Assembly (NCBI GenBank): GCA_035293805.1
Contig: DATGMD010000029.1
Span: forward strand, 1-64,000
Direction: 5' to 3'
DNA: 64,000 bases
Origin: JAJPHF01 sp035293805
GTDB taxonomy: Bacteria > Chloroflexota > UBA6077 > JAJPHF01
A model generated the notes under the pieces. That model was not told the DNA's origin and ran no database searches. It saw only the letters and a list, made by a program, of their open reading frames with translations. Below are positions 34,425 to 43,415 of the stretch, piece after piece (position 1 is the stretch's first letter; every line of letters starts with the position of its first letter). The position numbers were made by a program, and so were the translations under genes.

Positions 34425-36459
34425 ACAGCTCATCACTCCGGCGCGTGGAGCGCTCCAGCATCTCGGCCACGTCGGCCACGGGCAGCGTCTCGGTCACGTC
34501 TTTGGCGCGCGTCGCGTCCTCGAACATCATGAGGCAGTAGGGGCAAGCGGTGGCGACGCGCTCGGGCTGCACGTCCAGGGCTTGCTCCAGCCGGATGTGG
34601 TTGATACGGCGGCCCGTGCGCTCCTCACAGAACGCGTGGCCGCCGCCGGCGCCGCAGCACATGGCGCGCTCGCGGTGGCGCTCCATCTCGCGTAGCTCGA
34701 CGCCAGGGATCGCCTTCAACGCCTCGCGCGGCTGGTCGTAGATGTCGTGGTAGCGGCCGATGTAGCAGGGGTCGTGGTAGGCGACCGAGGCGTCCAGCCG
34801 CTCCTCGGGCTTCAGGCGGCCCTCGGCCACAAGCTGTTGCAACAGCTGGACGTGGTGCACGACCTCGTAGTCGCCGCCGAAGGCGCGATACTCCGTGCCC
34901 ACCGTGTTGAAGCAGTGGGGGCAGGCGGTGACGATCTTCCGGACCTGATGGCCGTTCAGCGTCTCGACGTTTTGCTGCGCCTGGAGCTGGAACAGGTACT
35001 CGTTGCCGACGCGGCGCACCGGGTCGCCGCAGCAAGTCTCCTCGGTGCCCAGGATGGCGAACGCGACGCCCGCGCGCTCCAGCAGCCGCGCGAGCGCGAT
35101 GCTCACCTTCACGTTGCGCTCGTCGTAGGAGCCGGCGCAGCCGACCCAGAACAGGTACTCGGCGTCGGGCCGCTCGGCGAGCGTCGGGATGCCGTTGGCC
35201 TTCGCCCAGTCGGCGCGCTGGGCGCGCGGGAAGCGCCAGGGATTGCCGCTCGCCTCGACGTTGTCCAGCATCTTTTGCCACTCGGGCAGGATGCGGCTCG
35301 CCTCCATGACGAGGTGACGGCGCATGTCCACGATCTTCGGCACGTGCTCGATGAACACGGGGCAGGCGTCCATGCAGGCGCGGCAGGTCACGCAGTCCCA
35401 GAGCACCTGATCGTGGATCACGTCGCCGACCATCTCCTTCGGCGCGTGGTCGGTCGCGCCGTTGGCCGCGGGCGCCTTGCCGAGCAGGCGGTCGGCCTCG
35501 TCGTGCAGCAGGTGGTCCTTGAGGTTCAGGACCAGGTACTTGGGCGACAGCTCCTTGCCGCTGATGCTGGCGGGGCACTCGGCCTGGCAGCGGCCGCACT
35601 CGGTGCAGGTGATGGTATCGAGCAGGTCCTTCCAGGTGAACTGCTCGATCTTCGACACGCCGACCGGCTCGTCGTTCTCCAGCGCCTTCTCGATGTCGAT
35701 AGTGGGGAGCTGGCCCTTGGGCTTCACCGAGCGCAGGTAGGAGTTGGGTGCGGCGGTGATGATATGGAGGTGCTTCGACTGGGGCAGGTACACCAGGAAG
35801 CCGAGCAGGACGGTAACGTGCACCCACCAGCCGACGCGGTAGAGCGCCTCGACGGCTGGCGCTGGCAGCCCGAGCATCGCGCGGGCGACGAGCTGGCTGG
35901 CGGGCATCCAGGCGTCGGCGGCCGCGGGGGCCAGGATGATGCGGGCGCCGAAGATCAGCAGGTTGCTGACCATCAGTAGGGCGATGAGGCCCAGGATGAC
36001 CATGCCGTCGAGGTTGAGGCTGAGCCGCGGCGGGCGCATGACGACGCGCTGGTAGACGGCCATCACGACGCCGACGAGCACCAGCCAGCTAAATAGGTCC
36101 TGGGAAAAGCGATATACACCCCAGCCGCCGATCACCGGCCAGTCGAGAAAGCCCGGGATGAGCCCGTGCAGCAGGTGCTCGGCCGAGCCGAGGACGGTGA
36201 CGACGAAGCCCCAGAAGATCAGCACGTGCAGGATGCCGCTGTAGGGGCGCTCCAGCAGGCGCCGCTGACCGAAGACGTCCACCAGCAGCGTCTGCAGGCG
36301 CTGGCCGGGCTGGTCCAGCCGGTTCTCAGGCCGGCCGGCCGCGAGCAGGCGCACGAGGCGGCGCGCGCTGATAGCGAAGAGCGCCACCGCCCCGAGCGTC
36401 AGCACCCAGATGAGCGCGACGGCAACCGGGGGACCTATCGTCGGGCCAGTGGTCTCCAC
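34423..36459 (-). CDS. etfD: Membrane-bound ETF:quinone oxidoreductase (EtfD/FadF type)
   Basis: 678 aa. The N-terminal 240 residues contain about six membrane helices of the NarI/heme-b type with several His (LHVLIFWGFVVTVLGSAEHLLHG; VGWWVHVTVLLGFLVY). Two [4Fe-4S] motifs follow (CTECGRCQAECP and CVTCRACMDACP), then two CCG domains (FWVGCAGS...ETCCGDP; YHDPCYIGRY...AMCCGAGGG) that may bind a further cluster. This is the layout of EtfD/FadF proteins that pass electrons from ETF to menaquinone. It is first in a leftward operon with etfB and etfA. CxxH heme motifs are absent. Confidence 0.92.
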   Translation of the reverse strand: METTGPTIGPPVAVALIWVLTLGAVALFAISARRLVRLLAAGRPENRLDQPGQRLQTLLVDVFGQRRLLERPYSGILHVLIFWGFVVTVLGSAEHLLHGLIPGFLDWPVIGGWGVYRFSQDLFSWLVLVGVVMAVYQRVVMRPPRLSLNLDGMVILGLIALLMVSNLLIFGARIILAPAAADAWMPASQLVARAMLGLPAPAVEALYRVGWWVHVTVLLGFLVYLPQSKHLHIITAAPNSYLRSVKPKGQLPTIDIEKALENDEPVGVSKIEQFTWKDLLDTITCTECGRCQAECPASISGKELSPKYLVLNLKDHLLHDEADRLLGKAPAANGATDHAPKEMVGDVIHDQVLWDCVTCRACMDACPVFIEHVPKIVDMRRHLVMEASRILPEWQKMLDNVEASGNPWRFPRAQRADWAKANGIPTLAERPDAEYLFWVGCAGSYDERNVKVSIALARLLERAGVAFAILGTEETCCGDPVRRVGNEYLFQLQAQQNVETLNGHQVRKIVTACPHCFNTVGTEYRAFGGDYEVVHHVQLLQQLVAEGRLKPEERLDASVAYHDPCYIGRYHDIYDQPREALKAIPGVELREMERHRERAMCCGAGGGHAFCEERTGRRINHIRLEQALDVQPERVATACPYCLMMFEDATRAKDVTETLPVADVAEMLERSTRRSDEL

Positions 36460-36739
36460 CCAGGACTCCTCGCGAACGGGCTAGCGTTCAGCCGTCAGCT
36501 TGCACGCGCATGCCCAGTCGGTCAATTGGAGAAGGCTACGAGCGTAGCGGGGCGTGGTGCAGCGCACGCCGCATAATCGGCCGCGCGATACTACCCTACT
36601 ATAGCAGACCCGCCCGGCGAGCCCGCGCAACGCGGCCGGTCGCGCGGCGCGAGTGGAGGCGCATTCGGGTCCGTTCGGGCGCTGCGTTGGCGCGTCCCCG
36701 CCGCGCGGGCAACTGGGAGACGCGAGGCGGCGCGGCGGC

Positions 36740-37726
36740 TTACTGGCGGCCTGGGCGGGGCTTGACCTCGGCGAACAGGTCCAGCTCCTGGCCAATGCCC
36801 TCGGCGCGCGCCCGCTCGTAGACGCGCATCGCCACCGCGACGTCCTCCAGACCGAGGCCCTGCGACTCGAACAGGGTGATCTCGTCGGGGCTCGTACGGC
36901 GGCGGCCGGTGCCCGCGACCACGTCGGCTAGCTCGGCGAGCTGGTCCCACTCGACGATGCCGCGCTCGGCCGGGCCGAGCAGATCGCCGGCCTCGATGCG
37001 CGCCTGCTGCCGGGAGTCGACGACGATCAGGTTCGCGCGCTGCACGGCCGCATCGTCGAGCTCGCGGCGCAGCAGCGAGTTCGAGCCGGCGGCGTTCACG
37101 TGGACGCCCGGCTCCAGCCACTCGCCTTGCAGGACGGGATCGCGCGCCGTCGTGATCGTCACGATGACGTCCTGGCCGTGGGCGGCCTCTTCCGGCGCGC
37201 TGGCGGGCCGGGCGGGCACGCTCAGCTCCCGGGTCAGCTCCTGCGCGAAGCGCTCGCGGTGCTCGGCGTTGCGGCTCCAGACCGTGATCGCCTCCAGCGA
37301 GCGGACGGCGGCCACGGCCGCGACCTGGGAGGTGGCCTGGCGGCCGGAGCCATAGACGCCGAGACGGCGCGCGTCCTCGCGCGCCAGGTATTTGGTCGCC
37401 ACGCCGGAGGCCGCGCCGGTGCGGACCTGGCCCAGGTAGTCCGCCTCGATGAGCGCCAGCAACTCGCCCGTCGAGGCGCGGTAGAGCAGGACGCTGAAGC
37501 GGGTGCCGCTACGGCCGCTGGTGTACGCCTTGAGGCCGATGGCGTCGGCGGCGAGATCGGCGGCGGGGAGCACGTGCAGCGTGCCGCCTGGGTGCTTCAC
37601 GCGCGCGCGCGGGATGTTACGGGCTTGCCCGCCGGCGTAGGCGCGGAAGGCTTCCTCCAGCCAGGTCACGCACTCCGGGACGGTCAGGACGCGGCGCACG
37701 TCGGCTTCCCGCAAGACCAGCGTCAT
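36740..37726 (-). CDS. Ornithine cyclodeaminase / mu-crystallin family protein
   Basis: 328 aa, cytosolic, NAD(P)-dependent Rossmann enzyme. Signature segments are YRASTGELLALIEADYLGQVRTGAASGVA and LGVYGSGRQATSQVAAV (dinucleotide-binding glycines). Family members act as ornithine cyclodeaminase, alanine dehydrogenase or ketimine reductase, and the substrate cannot be called here. AAAGGAG lies 6 bases before ATG 37726; the longer frame upstream is not supported. A perfect TATAAT on the minus strand at 37820-37815 is a likely -10. Confidence 0.88.
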   Translation of the reverse strand: MTLVLREADVRRVLTVPECVTWLEEAFRAYAGGQARNIPRARVKHPGGTLHVLPAADLAADAIGLKAYTSGRSGTRFSVLLYRASTGELLALIEADYLGQVRTGAASGVATKYLAREDARRLGVYGSGRQATSQVAAVAAVRSLEAITVWSRNAEHRERFAQELTRELSVPARPASAPEEAAHGQDVIVTITTARDPVLQGEWLEPGVHVNAAGSNSLLRRELDDAAVQRANLIVVDSRQQARIEAGDLLGPAERGIVEWDQLAELADVVAGTGRRRTSPDEITLFESQGLGLEDVAVAMRVYERARAEGIGQELDLFAEVKPRPGRQ

Positions 37727-37814
37727 GGCAGGCTCCTTTGAGTGCTGAGTGCTGAGTAGCGCGACCGCGGCCGTTCGCGGCCAGCCGCAGCGCACGCTTG
37801 AGTGATGCCGCGCG

Positions 37815-37820
37815 ATTATA
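37815..37820 (-). promoter_or_regulatory. -10 box for the cyclodeaminase-family gene
   Basis: Reverse-strand TATAAT, perfect to consensus, about 90 bases before ATG 37726. No good -35 is visible. Confidence 0.5.
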
Positions 37821-37862
37821 CTCTCGGCCAGCAGTAGAGACGCGCCCGTCAGGCGGGCGCGC

Positions 37863-37891
37863 TCGACAGGGCTTCCGGCGAATGCTAGGAT
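37863..37891 (+). promoter_or_regulatory. Promoter of the molybdenum-enzyme operon
   Basis: TCGACA (37863-37868), a 17-base spacer and TAGGAT (37886-37891) preceded by an extended TGc. The predicted start is near 37898, leaving a 70-base leader before TTG 37968. Confidence 0.5.
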
Positions 37892-37967
37892 AGATTAAGC
37901 CTCACTCGGCCCGTGCGGGGCGAGCTAACCCACGCCGTCGCCCGCTGGCGCGGGGGAAAGAGCGGTC

Positions 37968-39497
37968 TTGACCAAGCTCGGGTTCGTCATCGATCACCGC
38001 AAGTGCATCGGCTGCCACGCTTGCACCCTGGCCTGCAAGTCCGAGAACGACGTACCCGTCGGAACGTTTCGTACCTGGGTCAAGTATATCGAGAAAGGCG
38101 AGTTCCCGAACACGCGGCGCTTCTTTACCGTGCTGCGCTGCAACCACTGCACGAACGCGCCATGCGTCACGATCTGCCCCACCACGGCGCTCTACAAGCG
38201 CCCCGATGGCATCGTCGACTTCGACAATAGCCGCTGCATCGGCTGCAAGTCGTGCATGCAGGCCTGTCCCTACGACGCGCTGTACATCGACCCGAACACC
38301 CACACGGCGGCGAAGTGCCACTTCTGCGCGCACCGCACGGAGGTCGGCTTGCAGCCGGCGTGCGTGGTCGTGTGCCCGGAGCAGGCGATCGTCGCCGGCG
38401 ACCTGGACGACCCGACGAGCCGCATCGCGCAGCTTGTCGCCCGCGAGACGACGATCGTGCGGCGCCCGGAGCAGGGCACGAAGCCGAACGTGTACTACGT
38501 GGGCGCCGACGACGCCGCGCTGACGCCCGGCGTGCCGGCGCAGCCACCGCAGTACATGTGGTCGCAGGTCCACCCGAGCGACGTGAAGCCGGATGCGGTC
38601 GAGATGAAGGGCGGGGCGCATGGCGGCACCCTGCGCACGGTGTACGACGTGGCCCACCCGCGGCCGTGGGGGTGGCGGGTGGGCGCGTACCTGTTCACGA
38701 AGGCGATTGCCGCGGGCGCGCTGGTGGTCGCGGCGCTGCTGCTGACGCTGGGGCTGCCGACCGGGCCGTTGCTCGGGATCGGCGCGCCGCTGCTAGCGCT
38801 GGTCTTCCTGGCGGTCACGGGTGTGCTGCTGATCGCGGACCTGAAGCGTCCCGACCGGTTCTATTTTCTCTTCACAAAGCCCAACTGGACCTCGTGGCTG
38901 GTATGGGGCGCCTGGATCATCCTGGTGTACGGGGCGCTGGCGACGCTATGGCTGCTGCTGGGCATCGCGCGGCTGCCGCTGGCGCTCGGGCTGATCGCCT
39001 GGGCGGCGGCGCTCGCGGGCCTGGGCACCGCCGGCTACAGCGCCTTCCTGTTTGGGCAGGCGGAGGGCCGCGACTTCTGGCAAAGCCCGCTGCTGCTGCC
39101 GCACCTGCTGCTGGCGGCATTCACCGCTGGGGCGGCCAGTCTGGCGCTGCTCGGGCTGTGGCTGGGAGCCGGGCCGACGCTGCTCGGCGCCCTGGCGACC
39201 GTCTTGACGGTGGCGGCCGGGCTGGGGTTCCTGGTGGCGCTGGCGGAGCTGTTCGGGCCGCACCCGAACCAGGACGTGGCCGCGGCGGCGCACCTGCTGC
39301 GCGGCGGCGCGTACGCCGGCCGGTTCTGGGCGGGGGCCGGCTTGCTGGGTGCTGGGCTACCGATCGTCCTGGCGGCCGCCTACGCTGCTACAGGGCTTGG
39401 CGCGCTACTGGCGCTCGGCGCGCTCAGCGCGCTGGCGGGCCTCTGGCTGTACGAGGACGCGTGGGTGCGGACCGGGCAGGCTATCGCAATGAGTTGA
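37968..39497 (+). CDS. Fused ferredoxin (4x[4Fe-4S]) and NrfD-like membrane subunit
   Basis: 509 aa. Residues 1-150 have 16 cysteines in four cluster motifs (C13/16/19/23, C58/61/66/70, C90/93/96/100, C117/120/132/136), the DmsB/PsrB pattern. After a linker, residues 230-509 form about eight hydrophobic helices like NrfD/PsrC, which exchange electrons with quinones. In most systems these are separate polypeptides. The start is TTG 37968 (MTKLGFVIDHRKCIGCHAC). It is first in an operon with the Mo catalytic subunit, an NHL protein and a TorD-like chaperone. The N-terminus has no export signal, so the ferredoxin part should face the cytosol. Confidence 0.9.
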   Translation: MTKLGFVIDHRKCIGCHACTLACKSENDVPVGTFRTWVKYIEKGEFPNTRRFFTVLRCNHCTNAPCVTICPTTALYKRPDGIVDFDNSRCIGCKSCMQACPYDALYIDPNTHTAAKCHFCAHRTEVGLQPACVVVCPEQAIVAGDLDDPTSRIAQLVARETTIVRRPEQGTKPNVYYVGADDAALTPGVPAQPPQYMWSQVHPSDVKPDAVEMKGGAHGGTLRTVYDVAHPRPWGWRVGAYLFTKAIAAGALVVAALLLTLGLPTGPLLGIGAPLLALVFLAVTGVLLIADLKRPDRFYFLFTKPNWTSWLVWGAWIILVYGALATLWLLLGIARLPLALGLIAWAAALAGLGTAGYSAFLFGQAEGRDFWQSPLLLPHLLLAAFTAGAASLALLGLWLGAGPTLLGALATVLTVAAGLGFLVALAELFGPHPNQDVAAAAHLLRGGAYAGRFWAGAGLLGAGLPIVLAAAYAATGLGALLALGALSALAGLWLYEDAWVRTGQAIAMS

Positions 39498-39498
39498 T

Positions 39499-39582
39499 GC
39501 CCTCACCCCCAACCCCTCTCCCAGGGGGAGAGGGGAGCGGATTCCTCCCCCTCTCCCCCTGGGAGAGGGCTGGGGTGAGGGC
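39499..39582. repeat. 84-bp hairpin element inside the molybdenum-enzyme operon
   Basis: Left arm 39499-39535 (gccctcacccccaacccctc onward) and right arm 39546-39582 (ending gggtgagggc) are near-perfect reverse complements. They are two facing copies of the family A repeat. It lies exactly between the FeS-NrfD gene and the catalytic gene, so any transcript would fold into a very strong hairpin. Confidence 0.8.
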
Positions 39583-39600
39583 GTCCCGGAGGCGCTGACT

Positions 39601-42552
39601 ATGCGGTCGCTGGCCGACTTGTTGAAGCTAGGCGCGGTGTATCGCCAGGTGGTGGAGACGCCGGAGGCGCCGCTGGTGGCGCCCGCGCCCGCCCCGGCGC
39701 CCGTCGCGCCGCCGACGCCGCCCGAGGCGCCGCTGCCGCTTGTGCCGAGCGTGGCGCGGCGGCAGTTCGTCGCGCCGCCGACTGGCGAGCTGGCGACCTT
39801 TCCGCCGCCCGAGCGGTGGGACGACTGGGTGGAGTACGAGTCGAAGGCGTGGCCGAAGAAGGAGCCGCGCCGCTACATGCTCGTGCCGACGATCTGCTTC
39901 AACTGCGAGGCGGGGTGCGGGCTGCTGGCCTACGTGGACCGCGACACCATGCAGGTGCGCAAGTTCGAGGGCAATCCCACGCATCCGGGCAGCCGGGGCC
40001 GCAACTGCGCTAAAGGCCCCGCCACGATCAATCAGACCTACGACCCCGAGCGCATCCTGTTCCCGCTCAAGCGCGTGGGGCCACGCGGCAGCGGCCAGTG
40101 GGAGCGCGTCACCTGGGACGAGGTGCTGGACGACTTCGCCCGCCGGATCCGCGCGGCCCTGATGGAGAACCGGCAGAACGAGATCGTCTACCACGTCGGC
40201 CGGCCCGGCGAGGATGGCTACATGGAGCGGGTGCTCCAGGCGTGGGGCATCGACGGCCATAACAGCCATACCAACGTCTGCTCGGCGGGCGCGCGACTGG
40301 GCTACGACGTGTGGATGGGCTCGGACCGGCCGTCGCCGGACCACGCCAACGCGCGCTTCATCCTGCTGCTCAGCTCGCACCTGGAGACGGGCCACTACTT
40401 CAATCCGCACGCCCAGCGCATCATCGAGGCGAAGATGGCGGGCGCCACGATCGCGGTCATGGACCCGCGCCTGTCGAACACCGCGTCGATGGCGGACTAT
40501 TGGCTGCCGACCTATCCGGGCAGCGAGGCGGCGGTGCTGCTCGCCATGGCGCGCGTGATTCTGGCCGAGGGGCTGTACGACCGGGAGTTCGTGCGCCGCT
40601 GGACGAATTGGGAAGAGTACCTGCGCGCCGAGCGGCCGGACCTGGCGCCGACCTTCGAGAACTTCATCACGGCGCTGCTGGAGCGCTATGCCGAGTACAC
40701 GCCGGAGTACGCGGAGCAGGAGAGCGGCGTCGCGGCGGCGCAGATCGTCGAGGTGGCGCGGCTGGTGGGGCGGGCGGGCGCCGCGTTCAGCGCACACGTC
40801 TGGCGCGGGGCGGCCTCGGGCAACCTGGGCGGCTGGCAGGTGGCGCGCTGCCTCTTCTTCCTGAGCGTGCTGACCGGCAGCGTCGGCACCCCGGGCGGCA
40901 CGTCGCCCAACTCGTGGGACAAGTTCGTGCCGGTGCCGTGGCGCAAGCCGGGGCCGCAGAAGGTCTGGAACGAGCTGCTTTGGCCGCGGGAGTATCCGCT
41001 GGCGCACCACGAGCTGAGCTACCTCTTGCCGCACTTCCTGAAGGAGGGGCGCGGCAAGCTGAGCGTCTACTTCACGCGCGTCTACAACCCCGTCTGGACG
41101 AACCCCGACGGCGCGAGCTGGATCGAGGTGCTGCGCGACGAGGACAAGATCGGGCTGCACGCGGCGCTGTCGCCCGTGTGGAGCGAGACGGCCTGGTTCG
41201 CCGACTACGTACTGCCGATGGGGCACGCCGGCGAGCGCCACGACACGATCAGCTACGAGACGCACAGCGCGAAGTGGCTCGGATACCGCCAGCCGGTGCT
41301 GCGCGTCGCGCGCGAGCGGCTGGGCGAGCGCTTCGAGTACACCTACGAGGCGAATCCGGGCGAGGTGTGGGAAGAAGACGAGTTCTGGATCGAGCTGTCC
41401 TGGCGCATCGACCCCGATGGCAGCCTGGGCATCCGCCACTACTTCGAGTCGCCCTACCGCCCGGGCGAGAAGATCACGATCAACGAGTACCACCAGTGGC
41501 TGTTCGAGAACGCGGTGCCCGGCCTGCCCGCCAAGGCGGCGGAGGAAGGGCTGACACCATTCGAGTACATGCGGAAGTACGGCGCCTTCACGGTGGCCGA
41601 GAAAGTCTACAACCAGCACGAGACGCCGCTCACCGCGGCGCAGCTTGACGGCGCGACGGTCGAGCCCGGCAGCGGCATCGTGCGGAAGGACGGCGCGGTG
41701 CTGGGCGTCCAGATCGACGGCCAGACGGTCGTGGGTTTCCCGACGCCGTCGCGGAAGCTCGAGTTCTACTCGCCGACGCTGCGCGACTGGGGCTGGCCCG
41801 AGTACGCGGTGCCAACGTACATCAAGAGCCACGTCCATCCCGAGACGATGGACCGCGCCCGCAACGAGTTCGCGCTAGTCGCCACGTTCCGCCTGCCGAC
41901 ACTGATCCACACGCGCTCGGGCAACGCCAAGTGGCTGTACGAGATCTCGCACAGCAACCCGCTCTGGCTGCACCCGACGGCCGCTCAGCAGCTTGGCGTC
42001 GACACCGGCGACCTGCTGAAAGTGGTCACCGAGATCGGCTACTTCGTGAGCAAGGTGTGGGTCACGGAGAGCATTCGGCCGGGTGTCGTCGCGTGCTCGC
42101 ATCACCTCGGCCGCTGGCGGCTGAGCGACACGCTGGGCGGCGATCGCTGGTCCACCGCGCTGGTCGACCTGCAGGAGCAGGGCGGCGGCAAGTGGCGTAT
42201 GCGGCAGATCGAGGGCGTGAAAGCCTGGAAGAGCGAGGACCCCGACTCGGAGCGCGTCTGGTGGTCGGACGCGGGGGTCCACCAGAACATGACGTTCGCG
42301 GTACACCCCGACCCGTGGAGCGGCATGCACTGCTGGCACCAGAAGGTGCGGCTGGAGCGCGTGGGGCCGGACGACCGCTACGGGGACATTTTCGTGGACA
42401 CGGCGCGGGCCACCGCGGTGTACCGCGAGTGGCTGGCGAAGACCCGCCCCGCTCCCGGCCCGGGCGGCCTGCGGCGCCCGCTGTGGCTGCTCCGCCCCTA
42501 CAAGCCCGCGCCCGAGGCGTACCGTCTCGACGCCGGCCAGCCCACTGGCTGA
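39601..42552 (+). CDS. Molybdopterin (Mo-bisPGD) oxidoreductase catalytic subunit
   Basis: 983 aa, DMSO-reductase family. An N-terminal [4Fe-4S] motif is C99-x2-C102-x3-C106-x29-C136. The likely Mo ligand is Cys227 in NSHTNVCSAGARLGYD, as in polysulfide, thiosulfate and arsenate reductases. The C-terminal MGD-binding barrel is visible (HTRSGNAKWLYEISHSNPLWLHPTAAQQLGV). The N-terminus is a Pro/Ala-rich segment with no signal peptide. RRQFVA occurs at residues 53-58 but is not followed by a hydrophobic stretch, so Tat export is unlikely. The substrate is unknown: sulfur, arsenic or tetrathionate compounds are possibilities. It partners with the upstream FeS-NrfD fusion and the downstream TorD-like chaperone. 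Confidence 0.92.
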   Translation: MRSLADLLKLGAVYRQVVETPEAPLVAPAPAPAPVAPPTPPEAPLPLVPSVARRQFVAPPTGELATFPPPERWDDWVEYESKAWPKKEPRRYMLVPTICFNCEAGCGLLAYVDRDTMQVRKFEGNPTHPGSRGRNCAKGPATINQTYDPERILFPLKRVGPRGSGQWERVTWDEVLDDFARRIRAALMENRQNEIVYHVGRPGEDGYMERVLQAWGIDGHNSHTNVCSAGARLGYDVWMGSDRPSPDHANARFILLLSSHLETGHYFNPHAQRIIEAKMAGATIAVMDPRLSNTASMADYWLPTYPGSEAAVLLAMARVILAEGLYDREFVRRWTNWEEYLRAERPDLAPTFENFITALLERYAEYTPEYAEQESGVAAAQIVEVARLVGRAGAAFSAHVWRGAASGNLGGWQVARCLFFLSVLTGSVGTPGGTSPNSWDKFVPVPWRKPGPQKVWNELLWPREYPLAHHELSYLLPHFLKEGRGKLSVYFTRVYNPVWTNPDGASWIEVLRDEDKIGLHAALSPVWSETAWFADYVLPMGHAGERHDTISYETHSAKWLGYRQPVLRVARERLGERFEYTYEANPGEVWEEDEFWIELSWRIDPDGSLGIRHYFESPYRPGEKITINEYHQWLFENAVPGLPAKAAEEGLTPFEYMRKYGAFTVAEKVYNQHETPLTAAQLDGATVEPGSGIVRKDGAVLGVQIDGQTVVGFPTPSRKLEFYSPTLRDWGWPEYAVPTYIKSHVHPETMDRARNEFALVATFRLPTLIHTRSGNAKWLYEISHSNPLWLHPTAAQQLGVDTGDLLKVVTEIGYFVSKVWVTESIRPGVVACSHHLGRWRLSDTLGGDRWSTALVDLQEQGGGKWRMRQIEGVKAWKSEDPDSERVWWSDAGVHQNMTFAVHPDPWSGMHCWHQKVRLERVGPDDRYGDIFVDTARATAVYREWLAKTRPAPGPGGLRRPLWLLRPYKPAPEAYRLDAGQPTG

Positions 42553-42693
42553 AGGGTTACTGGCAGCGGGGTATGACGTTCTGGCACGACAGGTCGCCGG
42601 GGTGCCGCGGGGGGCGCCGTCGTGCCCGGACGCGGCCCTCCTGAACGCCGATCGGCTGGACCAAGTGCGCTGGCGGATGTCGCTGAGTCGAGG

Positions 42694-43389
42694 ATGCTGG
42701 TGGACGGATTTCGCCTAGCCCTCGCCTACCTGGCCGGCGCGGCGAGTGTCGTGGGCGCGGTGGCGATCGGCGCGTACGCGCAGCACGCGCTTGCCAGCGC
42801 GGCCGGCCCGGGGGCGGGCGGCGCGCCCCGACAGACGGTGGGGGGCGCGAGCGCGGTGCAGCTTAGCGATCCATGGAGCGTGGCGGTGGACGCGCAGGGC
42901 AACCTGTACGTGGCGGACACGGGCAACCACCGCGTGGTCAAGCTGTCGGCGGGGGGGCAGACGCTTGCGGAATGGCGGCTGGGCCCCGAGGACGCGAGCA
43001 CGCCGGGGGCCATCGCGCTGGACGGCGACGGGAACGTGTACGTGGCGGACTGGCAGGCGAGCCAGATCTTCAAGCTGGCACCGACGGGGCTGCTGCTGGC
43101 GCAGTGGGGCGCGCCGGGGAATGGGCCGGGTGAGTTCGACAGGCCGCGGGGGCTGACGCTGGACGGCGACGGCAACGTGTACGTCGCGGACAGCGGCAAC
43201 CAGCGCATCCAGAAGCTGGCCCCATCGGGCGAGGCGGTCGCGCAGTGGGGCGCGGCGCCGCGAAGCAGCTCCACCGCTCCGGCCGGGGACGCGACAGAGC
43301 CGCCGACCCCCACGGCAACCACCGTGGCGACTGACACGACGACGCCCACCGCCACGCCCGCTGGCACGCCGACGGCGAGTCGGCCGTAA
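42694..43389 (+). CDS. NHL-repeat protein with N-terminal membrane anchor
   Basis: 231 aa. A hydrophobic N-terminus (FRLALAYLAGAASVVGAVAIGAYA) anchors or exports the protein. Three NHL-type repeats follow (DPWSVAVDAQGNLYVADTGNHRVVKL, PGAIALDGDGNVYVADW, PRGLTLDGDGNVYVADSGNQRIQKL), then a Thr/Pro tail. Three repeats are too few for a closed propeller, so it may be an open arc or oligomerise. ATG 42694 is preferred over GTG 42622 because the signal segment begins there. It lies within the molybdenum-enzyme operon; its role there is unknown. Confidence 0.8.
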   Translation: MLVDGFRLALAYLAGAASVVGAVAIGAYAQHALASAAGPGAGGAPRQTVGGASAVQLSDPWSVAVDAQGNLYVADTGNHRVVKLSAGGQTLAEWRLGPEDASTPGAIALDGDGNVYVADWQASQIFKLAPTGLLLAQWGAPGNGPGEFDRPRGLTLDGDGNVYVADSGNQRIQKLAPSGEAVAQWGAAPRSSSTAPAGDATEPPTPTATTVATDTTTPTATPAGTPTASRP

Positions 43390-43415
43390 CTCCGTCGGCG
43401 GTCGGAGGCAGGCGG

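Noticed and set aside
39628..41838. 736-codon minus-strand frame
   Set aside because: Antisense to the Mo catalytic subunit, Arg- and His-rich without any motif.
37968..42552. Alternative complex III
   Set aside because: NrfD-like and Mo-type proteins recall it, but there are no cytochrome c subunits (no CxxCH), and the catalytic subunit has an intact FeS site and Mo ligand, unlike ActB.
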